A stretch of DNA of 64,000 nucleotides from Paenibacillus riograndensis SBR5. GTDB taxonomy: Bacteria > Bacillota > Bacilli > Paenibacillales > Paenibacillaceae. Numbering within the stretch: the stretch's first letter is position 1; every line of letters begins with the position of its first letter. A program made the position numbers and the translations under genes. Of this stretch, positions 27,993-36,424 are shown in pieces. Below the pieces are notes generated by a model, which was given only the letters and a program-made list of their open reading frames with translations, was not told the DNA's origin and made no database searches. Where the stretch lies: the NCBI RefSeq assembly GCF_000981585.1, contig NZ_LN831776.1, positions 7,321,216 through 7,385,215 of the forward strand. The letters run 5' to 3'.

Positions 27993-29711
27993 TTATTTCC
28001 CGTCAACGCGTGACATAACCTGCTGCGTGAGCGTGGCAACCTTGTCCTTGGCGTTCTGCAGCGATTCTCCGCGCACTGCAAAATACACTTTGATCTTCGG
28101 CTCGGTACCCGACGGACGCAAGCAGAACCAGGAACCGTCAGACAGCAAATATTTCAGCACATTTTCCTTAGGAAGTCCGTTCAGCCCCAGCGAATAATCC
28201 AGAACCTCGCTTACTGCTGCACCGGCAATCTCCTGTGGGGGATTGCTGCGCCAGTCATTCATAATCCCCTGAATCTGCGCCACACCGTCCTTGCCCTTCA
28301 ATGTGCGTGATTCCAGGCTTTCCAGGAAATAGCCAAACTGTTCATACAGCTCCTGAAGCACGTCGTACAGCGTTTTCCCTTGGGCTTTGTAATAGGCTCC
28401 AGCTTCAGCAATCAGCATGGAGGCCAGCACGGCATCCTTGTCACGGGCATAATTCCCGGCAAGGTAGCCATAGCTCTCTTCATAGCCGAACAGATAGGTG
28501 TATTCACCGGACTGCTGGAACTGGGTCATTTTTTCACCGATATATTTGAATCCTGTAAGCGTGTTGAATACGGTAGCGCCATAATGCTCGGCGACAGCTG
28601 CACCCATTTCACTGGTGACAATGGTTTTTACGACAGCACCATTGCTTGGCAGCTTGCCTTGCTCCTGCAGGCGGCTCAAGTAGTAATGGATCATCAGTGC
28701 TCCGGACTGATTGCCGGAGAGAACAACGAACTTGCCTTCATTGTCGCGCACTACAGCACCCATGCGGTCCGCATCCGGGTCCGTACCGATCAGCAGATCG
28801 GCGCCCAGCTCCTCTCCCAGCTTGATTGCCAGGGTGAAGGCTTCCCGCTCTTCAGGATTTGGCGATTTTACGGTAGAAAATTCGGAATCAGGCAACTCTT
28901 GCTCCGGTACTACATGCACCTGAGTAAAGCCGATTTTGCTCAAAACGCTGCGGACGGGAAGATTGCCTGTCCCGTGTAGCGGTGTATAGACAATTTTGAA
29001 ATCACGTCCCAGTGTAGATGTGATTTCATCACGGGCAACGCTGACAGCCGCTACTGTATCGGTGAAGGCTTCATCTTCCTGCTCTCCCAGCCAATGCAGG
29101 AGCCCTCCAGCTTCCGCCTCTTCCTGGGACATGCGTTTTACGCCATTAAAGGAATCCACCTCCAAGATGTAGGAGATGACTTTTTCAGCCTCGTGCGGAA
29201 CAAGCTGTCCGCCTTCAGCATTGTACACTTTGTAGCCGTTGTACTCCGGAGGATTATGGCTTGCAGTAATGACTACACCCCCGGTAGCCTTCAGATGACG
29301 GACCGTAAAAGACAGCTGCGGCGTGGAGCGCAAGGAAGGGAACAGATGAGCCTCAATCCCGTTTCCGGCCAATACCAGTGCAGCCTCAAGGGTGAACTCC
29401 GGCGAAAAGCGGCGGGAGTCATGCGCAATGACAACGGAAGGTCTGCCTTCACCAGTATGCTGTTCAAGGATATAATTCGCAAAGCCTTGAGTCGCTCTGC
29501 CCACTGTATACCGGTTAATCCGGTTGCTGCCTGCTCCTATAACCCCGCGCAAGCCGCCTGTGCCGAACTCCAGATCTCTGTAGAAACGTTCTTCCAGTTC
29601 CTGCGGCTCATTCGCAAGCAGATTCAGTTCTGCCTTCGTGTTCTCGTCAACCGATGGGTCCTGCAGCCAGCGTGACAGTGTTTCTGCGGCTTTTGGGCTT
29701 AATTGAGTCAT
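27993..29711 (-). CDS. pgcA: Phosphoglucomutase/phosphomannomutase, alpha-D-phosphohexomutase family
   Basis: Interconverts hexose 6- and 1-phosphates; in Bacillus PgcA makes glucose-1-phosphate for UDP-glucose and hence lipid anchors and wall sugars. The 572-residue protein shows the four hallmark loops: active serine TASHNPPEYNGYK (S151), Mg-binding DPDADRMG near 309, the sugar loop GYEESYGYLAG near 400 and the phosphate loop RPSGTEPKIK near 535. I start at ATG 29711, with AGGAGAG 7 bases upstream, rather than at a longer in-frame start. It lies directly upstream of the csaB-locus genes, and supply of sugar phosphates to wall polymer synthesis is a reasonable inference. Confidence 0.95.
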   Translation of the reverse strand: MTQLSPKAAETLSRWLQDPSVDENTKAELNLLANEPQELEERFYRDLEFGTGGLRGVIGAGSNRINRYTVGRATQGFANYILEQHTGEGRPSVVIAHDSRRFSPEFTLEAALVLAGNGIEAHLFPSLRSTPQLSFTVRHLKATGGVVITASHNPPEYNGYKVYNAEGGQLVPHEAEKVISYILEVDSFNGVKRMSQEEAEAGGLLHWLGEQEDEAFTDTVAAVSVARDEITSTLGRDFKIVYTPLHGTGNLPVRSVLSKIGFTQVHVVPEQELPDSEFSTVKSPNPEEREAFTLAIKLGEELGADLLIGTDPDADRMGAVVRDNEGKFVVLSGNQSGALMIHYYLSRLQEQGKLPSNGAVVKTIVTSEMGAAVAEHYGATVFNTLTGFKYIGEKMTQFQQSGEYTYLFGYEESYGYLAGNYARDKDAVLASMLIAEAGAYYKAQGKTLYDVLQELYEQFGYFLESLESRTLKGKDGVAQIQGIMNDWRSNPPQEIAGAAVSEVLDYSLGLNGLPKENVLKYLLSDGSWFCLRPSGTEPKIKVYFAVRGESLQNAKDKVATLTQQVMSRVDGK

Positions 29712-29759
29712 ATCAAATCTCTCCTTCTCCATCTATAATATATGATTTTATAACAGGTT

Positions 29760-30182
29760 CTAGCTGAGTGCGAACATAATTTCCCCGGAAGCGACCACTT
29801 TGCCCTCCACCTTCGCGGTAGCCTGCCCTTTGCCAATGCTGCCCTTTAGGCGGGTAATTTCCACTTCAAGCACAAGCGTGTCTCCCGGAACCACCTGGCC
29901 ACGGAAACGGAAGCCGTCTAAGCCTGCCAAAAAACCGATCTTCCCCTTGTTGGCTTCAACTCCCAGTATGGCAACAGCGCCAACCTGAGCCAGCGCCTCG
30001 GTGATCAGAACACCCGGCATTACCGGAAATCCCGGAAAATGGCCGACAAAAAACGGTTCATTCACCGTTACATTCTTGATGCCGACGGCCCGCTTGCCCA
30101 TTTCTATTTCGGTAATTTTGTCCACCAGCAGAAATGGAGGCCGATGGGGGATTATTTCTTGGATTTCATTGATATTCAACAT
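29760..30182 (-). CDS. fabZ: 3-hydroxyacyl-ACP dehydratase FabZ
   Basis: Removes water from 3-hydroxyacyl-ACP in each round of type II fatty-acid synthesis, in the cytoplasm. The 140 residues match B. subtilis FabZ. The hot-dog-fold motif [14 protein letters not shown] opens the protein and the catalytic pair H48 ([11 protein letters not shown]) and E62 is present. I start at the ATG at 30182, with AAGGGAG 10 bases upstream. The frame stays open for 75 more codons upstream, but those codons do not look like FabZ and overlap promoter-like sequence (a TATAAT on the minus strand near 30400). The gene order fabZ - flhP - flhO - mbl is a Bacillus arrangement. Confidence 0.96.
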   Translation of the reverse strand: MLNINEIQEIIPHRPPFLLVDKITEIEMGKRAVGIKNVTVNEPFFVGHFPGFPVMPGVLITEALAQVGAVAILGVEANKGKIGFLAGLDGFRFRGQVVPGDTLVLEVEITRLKGSIGKGQATAKVEGKVVASGEIMFALS

Positions 30183-30424
30183 GGATACAAAGCTCCCTTC
30201 GCATATAAACCGCACCCTGGTAATCTGTCTGCCGCTGCAGCGTTTTAGTTTTATTTCCGGCCTGCCTGCATAAATATGGACAGCTTCGGCAAAAACTATA
30301 ATATCCTTCACCACCTGCAGCAGTGGAGGTTGAGATAAGGGGCTTTCTCCACCGCATAAGGCAATATGGCGGAGAGGGCCCTTTTTGCTCTCAGGGGCCT
30401 CCATCATTATACATTTTCCAGTAT

Positions 30425-30459
30425 AAAAAAGAAAACTCCCTTGTACAACAAGGGAGTTC
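30425..30459 (-). terminator. Intrinsic terminator after the EpuA-like gene
   Basis: On the minus strand, AACTCCCTT pairs with AAGGGAGTT around GTTGTAC, followed by TTCTTTTTTA, about 13 bases past the stop. It probably ends the mbl-flhO-flhP-epuA transcript. Confidence 0.9.
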
Positions 30460-30471
30460 TAATATGAACAG

Positions 30472-30714
30472 TTATGGCGCAAACACCAGATCATACACAT
30501 GCTTCCATGTGCTCCACTGAAGCACATCGCTGAATTCTTTTTTGCCCAGAACGACATACCCGGCAACCATGCCACCGCACAGTGCTGCCACCAGCAGCAC
30601 AGGAATCAGGAACCACTGAACGATCGTCCATTTGGAAATTCCGCGCCGCCGTACGGGCTGATGCTGTTCCGCTTCATGTGTTGCTTCCGGCTTGCTGTTG
30701 TTCTGACGAGCCAT
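30472..30714 (-). CDS. EpuA-like small membrane protein (annotated in relatives as RNA polymerase beta-subunit-associated)
   Basis: An 80-residue protein with a basic, Gln/Arg-rich N-terminus (1-27), one membrane segment (about 30-53) and a short C-terminal tail rich in aromatic residues. It resembles the EpuA family, which databases often label DNA-directed RNA polymerase subunit beta because of a short shared segment; there is no catalytic RNA polymerase feature. It lies 8 bases after flhP and just before a terminator, so it is the last gene of the mbl/flh transcript. The true function of the family is not established. Confidence 0.75.
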   Translation of the reverse strand: MARQNNSKPEATHEAEQHQPVRRRGISKWTIVQWFLIPVLLVAALCGGMVAGYVVLGKKEFSDVLQWSTWKHVYDLVFAP

Positions 30715-30722
30715 TCCTTCAC

Positions 30723-31538
30723 CTACCCGCGCATGTTATTAGCCAGGCCGAGCATCTGATCACTTGAGGTGAGTGCCCGGGCGGCAAGCTGATAAGTGCG
30801 TTGAATTTGCATCATTTCTGCGATTTCCTTGCTTAAATCCACATTCGATTGTTCCAGGTATCCGGACCGGACGCCTATAGTGGAAGGCTCCCCTGCTCCC
30901 TTGAACGCCTGCTGAGCCGTGACTCCGTCAGCAAGCACAAAGAAATTCCCGTCCACCGCCTGCAGCGCACTCTTGCTGAGGGGCTCCACGATCATGATGG
31001 TACCGGCTACCCTGGCAGGCGCATTCTCAGCCGTCTTGGTCAGCACCCGGCCGTTCTCATCAATGGCGGCACTTACGTCTGCGGGAACGGTCAAAGGGTT
31101 GCCTTGCGTGTTCAGCACAGGATTCCCTGTGTTGTCCACCAGCATCATTCTATCCGGGTTCGCACTGTCCGGAACAAAGTGAAAATCCCCTTGGCGTGTA
31201 TACGCAGTAGCCCCGTTCACCTGGACGCCAAACAACCCGTTGCCTTGAATGGCCAAGTCTGTCGGATTTCCCGTCTCCTTGAGAGGGCCTTCCTCCCAGT
31301 TGGTTGTCACCGTAGGTACACGGACCCCAAAGCCGATATTAAAACCGAGCGGTGTGCTGCGGCCCGGCTGATCATAATCCTTGGACTGCTGCTGAACACG
31401 GGTCAGCACATCCTCAAAGGAGCCTTGCTTGCTCTTGTAGCCATCGGTATTCATATTGGCAACATTGTCGGCTATAATATCCAGACGCTGCTGGAGACTG
31501 GACATAGAGACGGCTGCGCCTATCGTTGAATTGTTCAT
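30723..31538 (-). CDS. flhP: Flagellar hook-basal body protein FlhP (FlgG-like rod protein)
   Basis: A 271-residue axial protein of the flagellar rod/hook. It begins with the conserved rod signature (SSLQQRLDIIADNVANMNTDGYKS) and has LAIQGNGLFGVQ near 95-106 and RQGDFHF near 114-120. The C-terminal helix ends with YLEQSNVDLSKEIAEMMQIQRTYQLAARAL-type sequence, the FlgG/FlgF terminal motif that packs in the rod. No signal peptide; such proteins are exported by the flagellar type III system. The ATG follows AGGAGG. It is 17 bases below flhO, in the flhO-flhP order known from B. subtilis. Confidence 0.93.
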   Translation of the reverse strand: MNNSTIGAAVSMSSLQQRLDIIADNVANMNTDGYKSKQGSFEDVLTRVQQQSKDYDQPGRSTPLGFNIGFGVRVPTVTTNWEEGPLKETGNPTDLAIQGNGLFGVQVNGATAYTRQGDFHFVPDSANPDRMMLVDNTGNPVLNTQGNPLTVPADVSAAIDENGRVLTKTAENAPARVAGTIMIVEPLSKSALQAVDGNFFVLADGVTAQQAFKGAGEPSTIGVRSGYLEQSNVDLSKEIAEMMQIQRTYQLAARALTSSDQMLGLANNMRG

Positions 31539-31555
31539 ACGTTACTCCTCCTGCC

Positions 31556-32431
31556 CTAGATTCTGCCGACTTCGTTTACAGCCTTCTGCAAGCTGCTGTC
31601 ATAAAACTGGACAACCTTCTGATTCGCTTCATACGCCCGGTAAGCCGCATTCATATCCACGGTCACCTTGGTTGCATCAACATTGGAATTTTCCAGATAG
31701 CCCTGCCGCACCTGCAGATTGTCCGTCCCATTGGCGAAACGGATATCCGCGTTCTCCACATCGTCGGCGTGGAAGACACCGTTACCGTCACGAACCAGTT
31801 CCTGGGGTTTTGTGACCACACTGATGCCTAATCGGGTTCCTGAAGGAAGTCCTGTTGCAGGATTCAAGAGGTTACCCTGTCCGTCTACTTTAAGATTGTC
31901 CTGCGAACCTGTCAAGATAAGCGGATTGCCGTTGCTGTCAACCACCTTGAATCCGCCTGCGCTGAGTACTTCTCCCGCCGCGTTTACTGTGAAGCTGCCG
32001 TTGCGGGTATACAATTGATTACCTTCATTATCCTGAACCGTAAAAAAAGCCTGCGGCCGGTAGATGACCTCGCCATCAGGAGTAATATACTTGCCTGAGC
32101 CGTCAAAATTAATATTGGCACCCGTCGCCGGGTCCGCCACCTGCAGATCGGTGGATAATGCGAAATCCGCCGGCTTGCCGCTTTCAATGAGATCTCCCTG
32201 CAGATATTGGGAAACGGACTGTTCCGCAAATACCCCTGTATTCATTCGGCCTACAGGCTTTATTCTGCCATCGCTCATTGCAGAAATGAGCACCTCGGGA
32301 AAAGCATGGCTGACACTGTCCACCTGCTTATACCCCGTTGTATTCAGATTGGCAATGTTCTGCGTTGCTGTATCATGTCTGCGCTGCTGCGTCACCATTC
32401 CGGCAGCCGCCGTATATAATCCTCTAAGCAT
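31556..32431 (-). CDS. flhO: Flagellar hook-basal body protein FlhO (FlgF/FlgG-like rod protein)
   Basis: A 291-residue rod protein paralogous to FlhP and exported with it. The N-terminal rod motif MLRGLYTAAAGMVTQQRRHD leads into TQNIANLNTTGYKQ near 23-36. A variable middle contains ITPDGEVIY and YTRNGSFTVNAAGEVLS. The C-terminal rod helix starts at QGYLENSNVDATKVTVDM. The ATG follows AAGGGG by about 10 bases. It lies between mbl and flhP on the same strand, an arrangement also seen in B. subtilis. Confidence 0.92.
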   Translation of the reverse strand: MLRGLYTAAAGMVTQQRRHDTATQNIANLNTTGYKQVDSVSHAFPEVLISAMSDGRIKPVGRMNTGVFAEQSVSQYLQGDLIESGKPADFALSTDLQVADPATGANINFDGSGKYITPDGEVIYRPQAFFTVQDNEGNQLYTRNGSFTVNAAGEVLSAGGFKVVDSNGNPLILTGSQDNLKVDGQGNLLNPATGLPSGTRLGISVVTKPQELVRDGNGVFHADDVENADIRFANGTDNLQVRQGYLENSNVDATKVTVDMNAAYRAYEANQKVVQFYDSSLQKAVNEVGRI

Positions 32432-32481
32432 GAGGGTTAATCCCCTTCCTGATTGAGCTGTTAACTTATATTATCGGCAGC

Positions 32482-33480
32482 CTAGAATTTTTTCTTAACG
32501 TTCTTATCCAAATGATCAAGCATTATTCCGGTTCCTTTGACCACACAATGCATCGGATCCTCGGCCACCCACACCGGAACGTGCAGTTCCTCAGAGAGCA
32601 GCTCGTCCAGTCCGTTAAGCAGTGCGCCTCCGCCGGTCAATACGACACCCCGGTCGATAATATCCGCAGACAGTTCTGGCGGTGTGCGCTCCAGCACCGA
32701 TTTGGCCGCAGCCACGATGGAGGAAACCGGGTCCCACAGCGCTTCTTTTACCTCACCCGAGGAAATAGTCAGCGTCTGGGGAAGCCCGCTTACCATATCA
32801 CGCCCTCGGATATCCATTTCGGACTTCATGCCGCCCGGCCGAACCGATCCGATGTTCAGCTTAATATCCTCAGCCGTACGCTCGCCGATCAATAGCTTGT
32901 ACTTCTGTTTAATATATTTTAAAATGGCCTCGTCGAACTTGTCCCCCGCAATTTTGATCGAGGAGGCGGTAACAACGTCGCCCATGGACAGCACGGCTAC
33001 ATCCGTCGTTCCGCCGCCAATATCGACGACCATATTTCCACTTGGCTGATAAATGTCCATGCCCGCGCCTATCGCTGCCGCTTTGGGCTCTTCTTCCATA
33101 AAAACTTCCTTGGCCCCGCTGCGTTCGGCTGCTTCCCGGATTGATTTCTGCTCAACTGATGTAATATTTGTGGGGGCGCAGATCAAAATACGGGGCCTTG
33201 CGTACCAGGAACGGCCGCCTACGCGGTCAATAAAAGATTTCAGCATCATTTCCGTAATCGCAAAATCAGCAATGACACCATCCCTAAGAGGACGGATCGT
33301 CATAATATTTCCCGGTGTGCGGCCTACCATCCGGCGTGCCTGTTCGCCTACAGCAAGGACCTTCTTCGTATCACTTTCGAGCGTGACCACGGAGGGTTCA
33401 TCCAGAACGACTCCCCTTCCCTTGACATGTATGAGCACATTGGCCGTGCCGAGATCGATTCCGATATCCTTGCTAAGCAT
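32482..33480 (-). CDS. mbl: MreB-family actin homologue, Mbl type
   Basis: An ATP-binding actin-like protein that guides side-wall peptidoglycan synthesis under the membrane. The 332 residues match the family. It opens with the phosphate-1 motif KDIGIDLGTANVLIHVKG and has the MreB adenosine-binding segments DIGGGTTDVAVLS near 158-170 and VVLTGGGALLNGLDELL near 284. Its position directly between flhO and spoIIID is the Bacillus location of mbl rather than mreB, and this decides the name; sequence alone would allow another MreB paralogue. The ATG has GGGGG at a suitable distance. Confidence 0.93.
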   Translation of the reverse strand: MLSKDIGIDLGTANVLIHVKGRGVVLDEPSVVTLESDTKKVLAVGEQARRMVGRTPGNIMTIRPLRDGVIADFAITEMMLKSFIDRVGGRSWYARPRILICAPTNITSVEQKSIREAAERSGAKEVFMEEEPKAAAIGAGMDIYQPSGNMVVDIGGGTTDVAVLSMGDVVTASSIKIAGDKFDEAILKYIKQKYKLLIGERTAEDIKLNIGSVRPGGMKSEMDIRGRDMVSGLPQTLTISSGEVKEALWDPVSSIVAAAKSVLERTPPELSADIIDRGVVLTGGGALLNGLDELLSEELHVPVWVAEDPMHCVVKGTGIMLDHLDKNVKKKF

Positions 33481-33709
33481 AATGAAAGAGCCCCCAAAGT
33501 GTTATTTTAAAATAAAAGAAAGTATAAGTTCACATATACTTTAACCTTCTATTTTCTCACTGGAACGGATACCGTCCTCATACCGGACGGCGCAGCCGTT
33601 ACCTCATAAATGAGCGTAATAGTTAGTTAGTCCCAAATTTAAAAATACCATACTTTAGGGGATTGAGACAATAAAATAAACCTGAATTATTGCTTAAATT
33701 CCGACAATC

Positions 33710-33997
33710 TTATGGCTTTGAAGCTACGGCAACCTCGCGTTTTTTTCCTGTTGTTTTTTTATATTTAATTTTTGTGGCTTCTCCCCCCCGAAGATGACGA
33801 ATGGATTTGTGATATTCGAGAATGTGCTTCACCTGATCGGCCAGATCAGGGTTGATCTCGGGCAACCGCTCCGTTAAATCTTTATGCACCGTGCTCTTCG
33901 AAACGCCAAATTCCTTGGCTATGGTCCGGACCGTATGCCTGGTTTCCACGATGCAGCGTCCGATTTTAATCGTCCGTTCCTTGATGTAATCGTGCAC
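33710..33997 (-). CDS. spoIIID: Sporulation transcription regulator SpoIIID
   Basis: A small DNA-binding protein that, in the mother cell, adjusts sigma-E genes and later promotes sigma-K expression. The 95-residue product starts at a GTG with GGGAGG 7 bases upstream (B. subtilis SpoIIID is 93). The helix-turn-helix is clear: TVRTIAKEFGVSKSTVHKDL near 23-42. A basic tail (KIKYKKTTGKKR near 75-86) is the second DNA-contact region. A sigma-E-like promoter lies upstream, as expected for this gene. The conserved neighbour mbl follows downstream. Confidence 0.96.
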   Translation of the reverse strand: MHDYIKERTIKIGRCIVETRHTVRTIAKEFGVSKSTVHKDLTERLPEINPDLADQVKHILEYHKSIRHLRGGEATKIKYKKTTGKKREVAVASKP

Positions 33998-34030
33998 GCT
34001 CCCGCCTCCCAACTGTGGATAGTTTGGTAC

Positions 34031-34058
34031 ATTATATGAGGGGCGGGCCTATATATTC
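34031..34058 (-). promoter_or_regulatory. Sigma-E-type promoter of spoIIID
   Basis: On the minus strand, GAATATA (34052-34058) and CATATAAT (34031-34038) are 13 bases apart. They match six of seven and seven of eight positions of the mother-cell KMATATT / CATACAMT type pattern. The gene is known to be sigma-E-dependent in B. subtilis. The -10 ends about 34 bases before the GTG start. Confidence 0.7.
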
Positions 34059-34143
34059 GCGCTTTCAGGACGTGACAAGCTTCTGAAGGCTCATTTTATT
34101 TCCTGGACAACCTAAAAATGCCCATACAGGCGATGGAATGAGC

Positions 34144-34173
34144 GAAAAGCAGGAGGCTCGGCAGCCTCCTGCT
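34144..34173 (-). terminator. Intrinsic terminator of spoIIQ
   Basis: GCAGGAGGCT pairs perfectly with AGCCTCCTGC around a four-base loop and on the minus strand is followed by TTTTCGC, 13 bases past the stop. Confidence 0.9.
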
Positions 34174-34185
34174 CCATTCCCCGGC

Positions 34186-34929
34186 TTACCGCTGCGGCAG
34201 CAAATCGGAAGGGTTGACCAGCTTGCCATCCTCGTACACTTCGAAGTGCACATGGTTGCCAAGATTCTTCTCGATTTCACTGCGGCCAGCGGTTGCCAGC
34301 ATGTCCCCTTGCTTCACTTCATCGCCCTGCTTCACCTTGGTGTCACCGAGGCTTTGATAGACGGTCTTCACATTGCCTGTGCTTGTGATCTCGACAACCT
34401 TGCCGAATACCGGAACATCTTCAACCCGCGTAACTTCACCACTAAGTGCTGCTTTGACATCAAAAGGCTGATTGTCTTCACGGGCAATGTCGATACCTGC
34501 GTTAGGCACGAAGGTGTCATTATACTGCACCATGGCGGCCACATGATTCTCTTCAGTTCCTTTCTCGTCGTAGAATGGCTTAACAACTTCTACATCAGCC
34601 GGACTGGCTACCGGCCAGACCATGCTTTCGGCCGAAGCAACCACTTCGAGTGCTGCCGGGTCATCTTTGGCTGATCCTGCTTCAGTCCCTGTACCTGCGG
34701 CTTCCTGGGAAACGACAGCTGCGGTGTCCGGCTTCAGCGGCTTCTGGCCTGCGTCCTGATAGACCCACACCAAGGTTAGTATAATTGCCGCTGCCGCCGT
34801 GTAGACTGCCGGGAATACCCAGCGTTTAGATAACATTCTGTTCCATGAAGAAGGCTTGGCGCCTGAATCTCCCTGCTTGTTTTTGAGAGATTCATCATGG
34901 TTTGTCTTGTTTTTGTCTTGTTCATTCAT
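34186..34929 (-). CDS. spoIIQ: Forespore membrane protein SpoIIQ, degenerate LytM/M23 domain
   Basis: A bitopic membrane protein of the forespore that, in Bacillus, forms a channel/zipper with mother-cell SpoIIIAH during engulfment. A basic cytoplasmic N-terminus (1-36) is followed by one membrane segment (about 37-57), a Ala/Thr/Glu linker and an M23 (LytM) fold (about 115-247). The fold shows IDIARED, the 'NHVHFEVYEDGKLVNP' C-terminal motif (H226, H228) and D147. The first zinc ligand, usually His in an HxGID-type motif, is Asn (N143), so the domain is predicted to be inactive as in B. subtilis. The ATG follows GAGGTG. It sits between spoIID and spoIIID and has a sigma-F-like promoter. Confidence 0.93.
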   Translation of the reverse strand: MNEQDKNKTNHDESLKNKQGDSGAKPSSWNRMLSKRWVFPAVYTAAAAIILTLVWVYQDAGQKPLKPDTAAVVSQEAAGTGTEAGSAKDDPAALEVVASAESMVWPVASPADVEVVKPFYDEKGTEENHVAAMVQYNDTFVPNAGIDIAREDNQPFDVKAALSGEVTRVEDVPVFGKVVEITSTGNVKTVYQSLGDTKVKQGDEVKQGDMLATAGRSEIEKNLGNHVHFEVYEDGKLVNPSDLLPQR

Positions 34930-34949
34930 ATGTTTATCACCTCAGTAAC

Positions 34950-34978
34950 CAGTGTTACCGGGCGCTTCGCTTTTATAC
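34950..34978 (-). promoter_or_regulatory. Sigma-F-type promoter of spoIIQ
   Basis: On the minus strand, GTATA (34974-34978) and GGTAACACTG (34950-34959) are 14 bases apart. The second element fits GGnnAnAnTR at every fixed position. spoIIQ is sigma-F-dependent in B. subtilis. The site ends about 20 bases upstream of the start codon. Confidence 0.65.
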
Positions 34979-34990
34979 GTATCTTGCAAG

Positions 34991-36172
34991 TTATTTTTTC
35001 AGGAGAGTTGAGACTTGGTTAAAAGAGATGCCGCTGTAATAGTGTTTGAGAATTTGCGTAGCAGTGCTCCCCTGCTTGGCCATTCCGTTCGCCCCCCACT
35101 GGCTCATGCCGACCCCATGGCCGTTTCCATAGGTTGTAATCAGAACCTTGTTCCCCTTCCGCTTCCAGGTGAACTGGCTGGAACGCAGCCCCAGCTTCTC
35201 GCGCACCTCCCTTCCGGTGAACACCATACCGCCGATCGATATTTTCTGCACCCGGTGTCCGGCTGTCAGGGACAGTACTTCTGCAGGCAGCCCAGAGGCC
35301 GATGAAGAGGAAACGGGCTTCGCTGGTCCAGAAGCTGCAAGATCTCTGGAAGCCGGAAGTGCCGCGGCAGCAATCCCCAGCTTCTGTATCAGCTCAGCAT
35401 TTGAGAATGTATATGTCACCGCCAGATTCGGCGTAATGTCCTGATCCCATGGACTTGCCACACTGCGCAGGTAAGGTACAGCCGCATTCCAGTAATCCTC
35501 CGAATTTTCGGTATAGCCTCCGCTGGAGGCGAAGAAGGATGCCGTGATCGGCTGTCCCTGGTAAGTCATAACCACCCCGCGCGTCTCCAGGACCGCGCGG
35601 CGGACCTTGGCCAGCTCGGCGCTCCTGCCGCCGCGCGTCCACTTCCGTTCCAGCGCAGCCTTGGAGACGTAAGCCTGATGGCTTACCGTATCCGTCACAT
35701 CCGCGCCCGGAACGGGCACGCCGCTGTGGTCGCCGGCCTGCAGGCGGCGCACAATGAAGGTGCGCGCCGCGACGGCTTGCGCTTTGAGCGCTTCCAGCTC
35801 AAAGCCCGGCGGCATCTCGGCCGCAACCACGCCGCTGACGTATTCCTCCAGCGGCAATGTCTCAATTTGTCCGCTGTGCGACAAATAGACGGAGACCTTC
35901 GGCTGCGGGGCTTCCTTCGCAGCCGGTGCCGGCGGCGCCGGGGAGGCCGTGGCCGGCGGCACGGCCGGCAGCGCCGGTTGTCCCCCGCGCAGCGGGACAA
36001 CGGCCAGCGGCAGCAGCAGCCCCGCCAGCAGGGGCGCTGCAAGCCAGGCGGCGGGGGCGAGCCGCCTGATCCGGGGCTTCGCGCGCCGCACGGGCGCGAA
36101 GCGGCGCGGCCGTTCCATTTTGCGCCGCAGCTGTTCTATTCTGTGCCGCAGCAGGTAGCGGAAATCTTTCAT
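34991..36172 (-). CDS. spoIID: Stage II sporulation protein D, peptidoglycan lytic transglycosylase
   Basis: A mother-cell membrane enzyme that cleaves glycan strands and works with SpoIIM and SpoIIP to drive engulfment. A basic N-terminus is followed by a membrane anchor (about 41-62), an Ala/Pro-rich linker (65-90) and the SpoIID domain. The domain begins at LPLEEYVSGVVAAEMPPGFELEALKAQAVAARTF-type sequence with catalytic Glu at E119 (AAEMP). SSGGYTENSEDYW near 218 and GNGHGVGMSQWGANGMAKQG near 350 are further family blocks. Length is 393. The ATG follows AAGGAG. The coding DNA between 35600 and 36100 is notably GC-rich. It is the neighbour of murA and spoIIQ, as in Bacillus. Confidence 0.95.
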   Translation of the reverse strand: MKDFRYLLRHRIEQLRRKMERPRRFAPVRRAKPRIRRLAPAAWLAAPLLAGLLLPLAVVPLRGGQPALPAVPPATASPAPPAPAAKEAPQPKVSVYLSHSGQIETLPLEEYVSGVVAAEMPPGFELEALKAQAVAARTFIVRRLQAGDHSGVPVPGADVTDTVSHQAYVSKAALERKWTRGGRSAELAKVRRAVLETRGVVMTYQGQPITASFFASSGGYTENSEDYWNAAVPYLRSVASPWDQDITPNLAVTYTFSNAELIQKLGIAAAALPASRDLAASGPAKPVSSSSASGLPAEVLSLTAGHRVQKISIGGMVFTGREVREKLGLRSSQFTWKRKGNKVLITTYGNGHGVGMSQWGANGMAKQGSTATQILKHYYSGISFNQVSTLLKK

Positions 36173-36375
36173 CTCTATGTCTCCTTCCCTCAGTCACCGT
36201 TGATTCTTATAGATATGAATTCCGGGCAACTGCTAGAACGCCAATCTGAGAGAAAGAGAGTCTGCTTTTATTTATCCGGCCGACGGGAGTTTTATTGAAC
36301 CGGAATGCGCAGCCGCGTTCCGCTTGAATTCGCCGGGGGTGCTCAGAGTACCGTTCGAACTTACCTGAACAAGCT

Positions 36376-36405
36376 AAAAAGGCCTTACCGCAGCAGCGGC
36401 AAGAC
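36376..36405 (-). terminator. Intrinsic terminator of murA
   Basis: On the minus strand, CTTGCCGC and GCGGTAAG pair around TGCT (one G-U pair) and are followed by GCCTTTTTAG, about 20 bases past the stop. Confidence 0.82.
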
Positions 36406-36424
36406 CATTCCTAGTGTTTTGTTG

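Noticed and set aside
30183..30407. A 75-codon in-frame N-terminal extension of FabZ
   Set aside because: FabZ families start at [17 protein letters not shown] sequence; the extension overlaps a TATAAT-like element and has no ribosome site.
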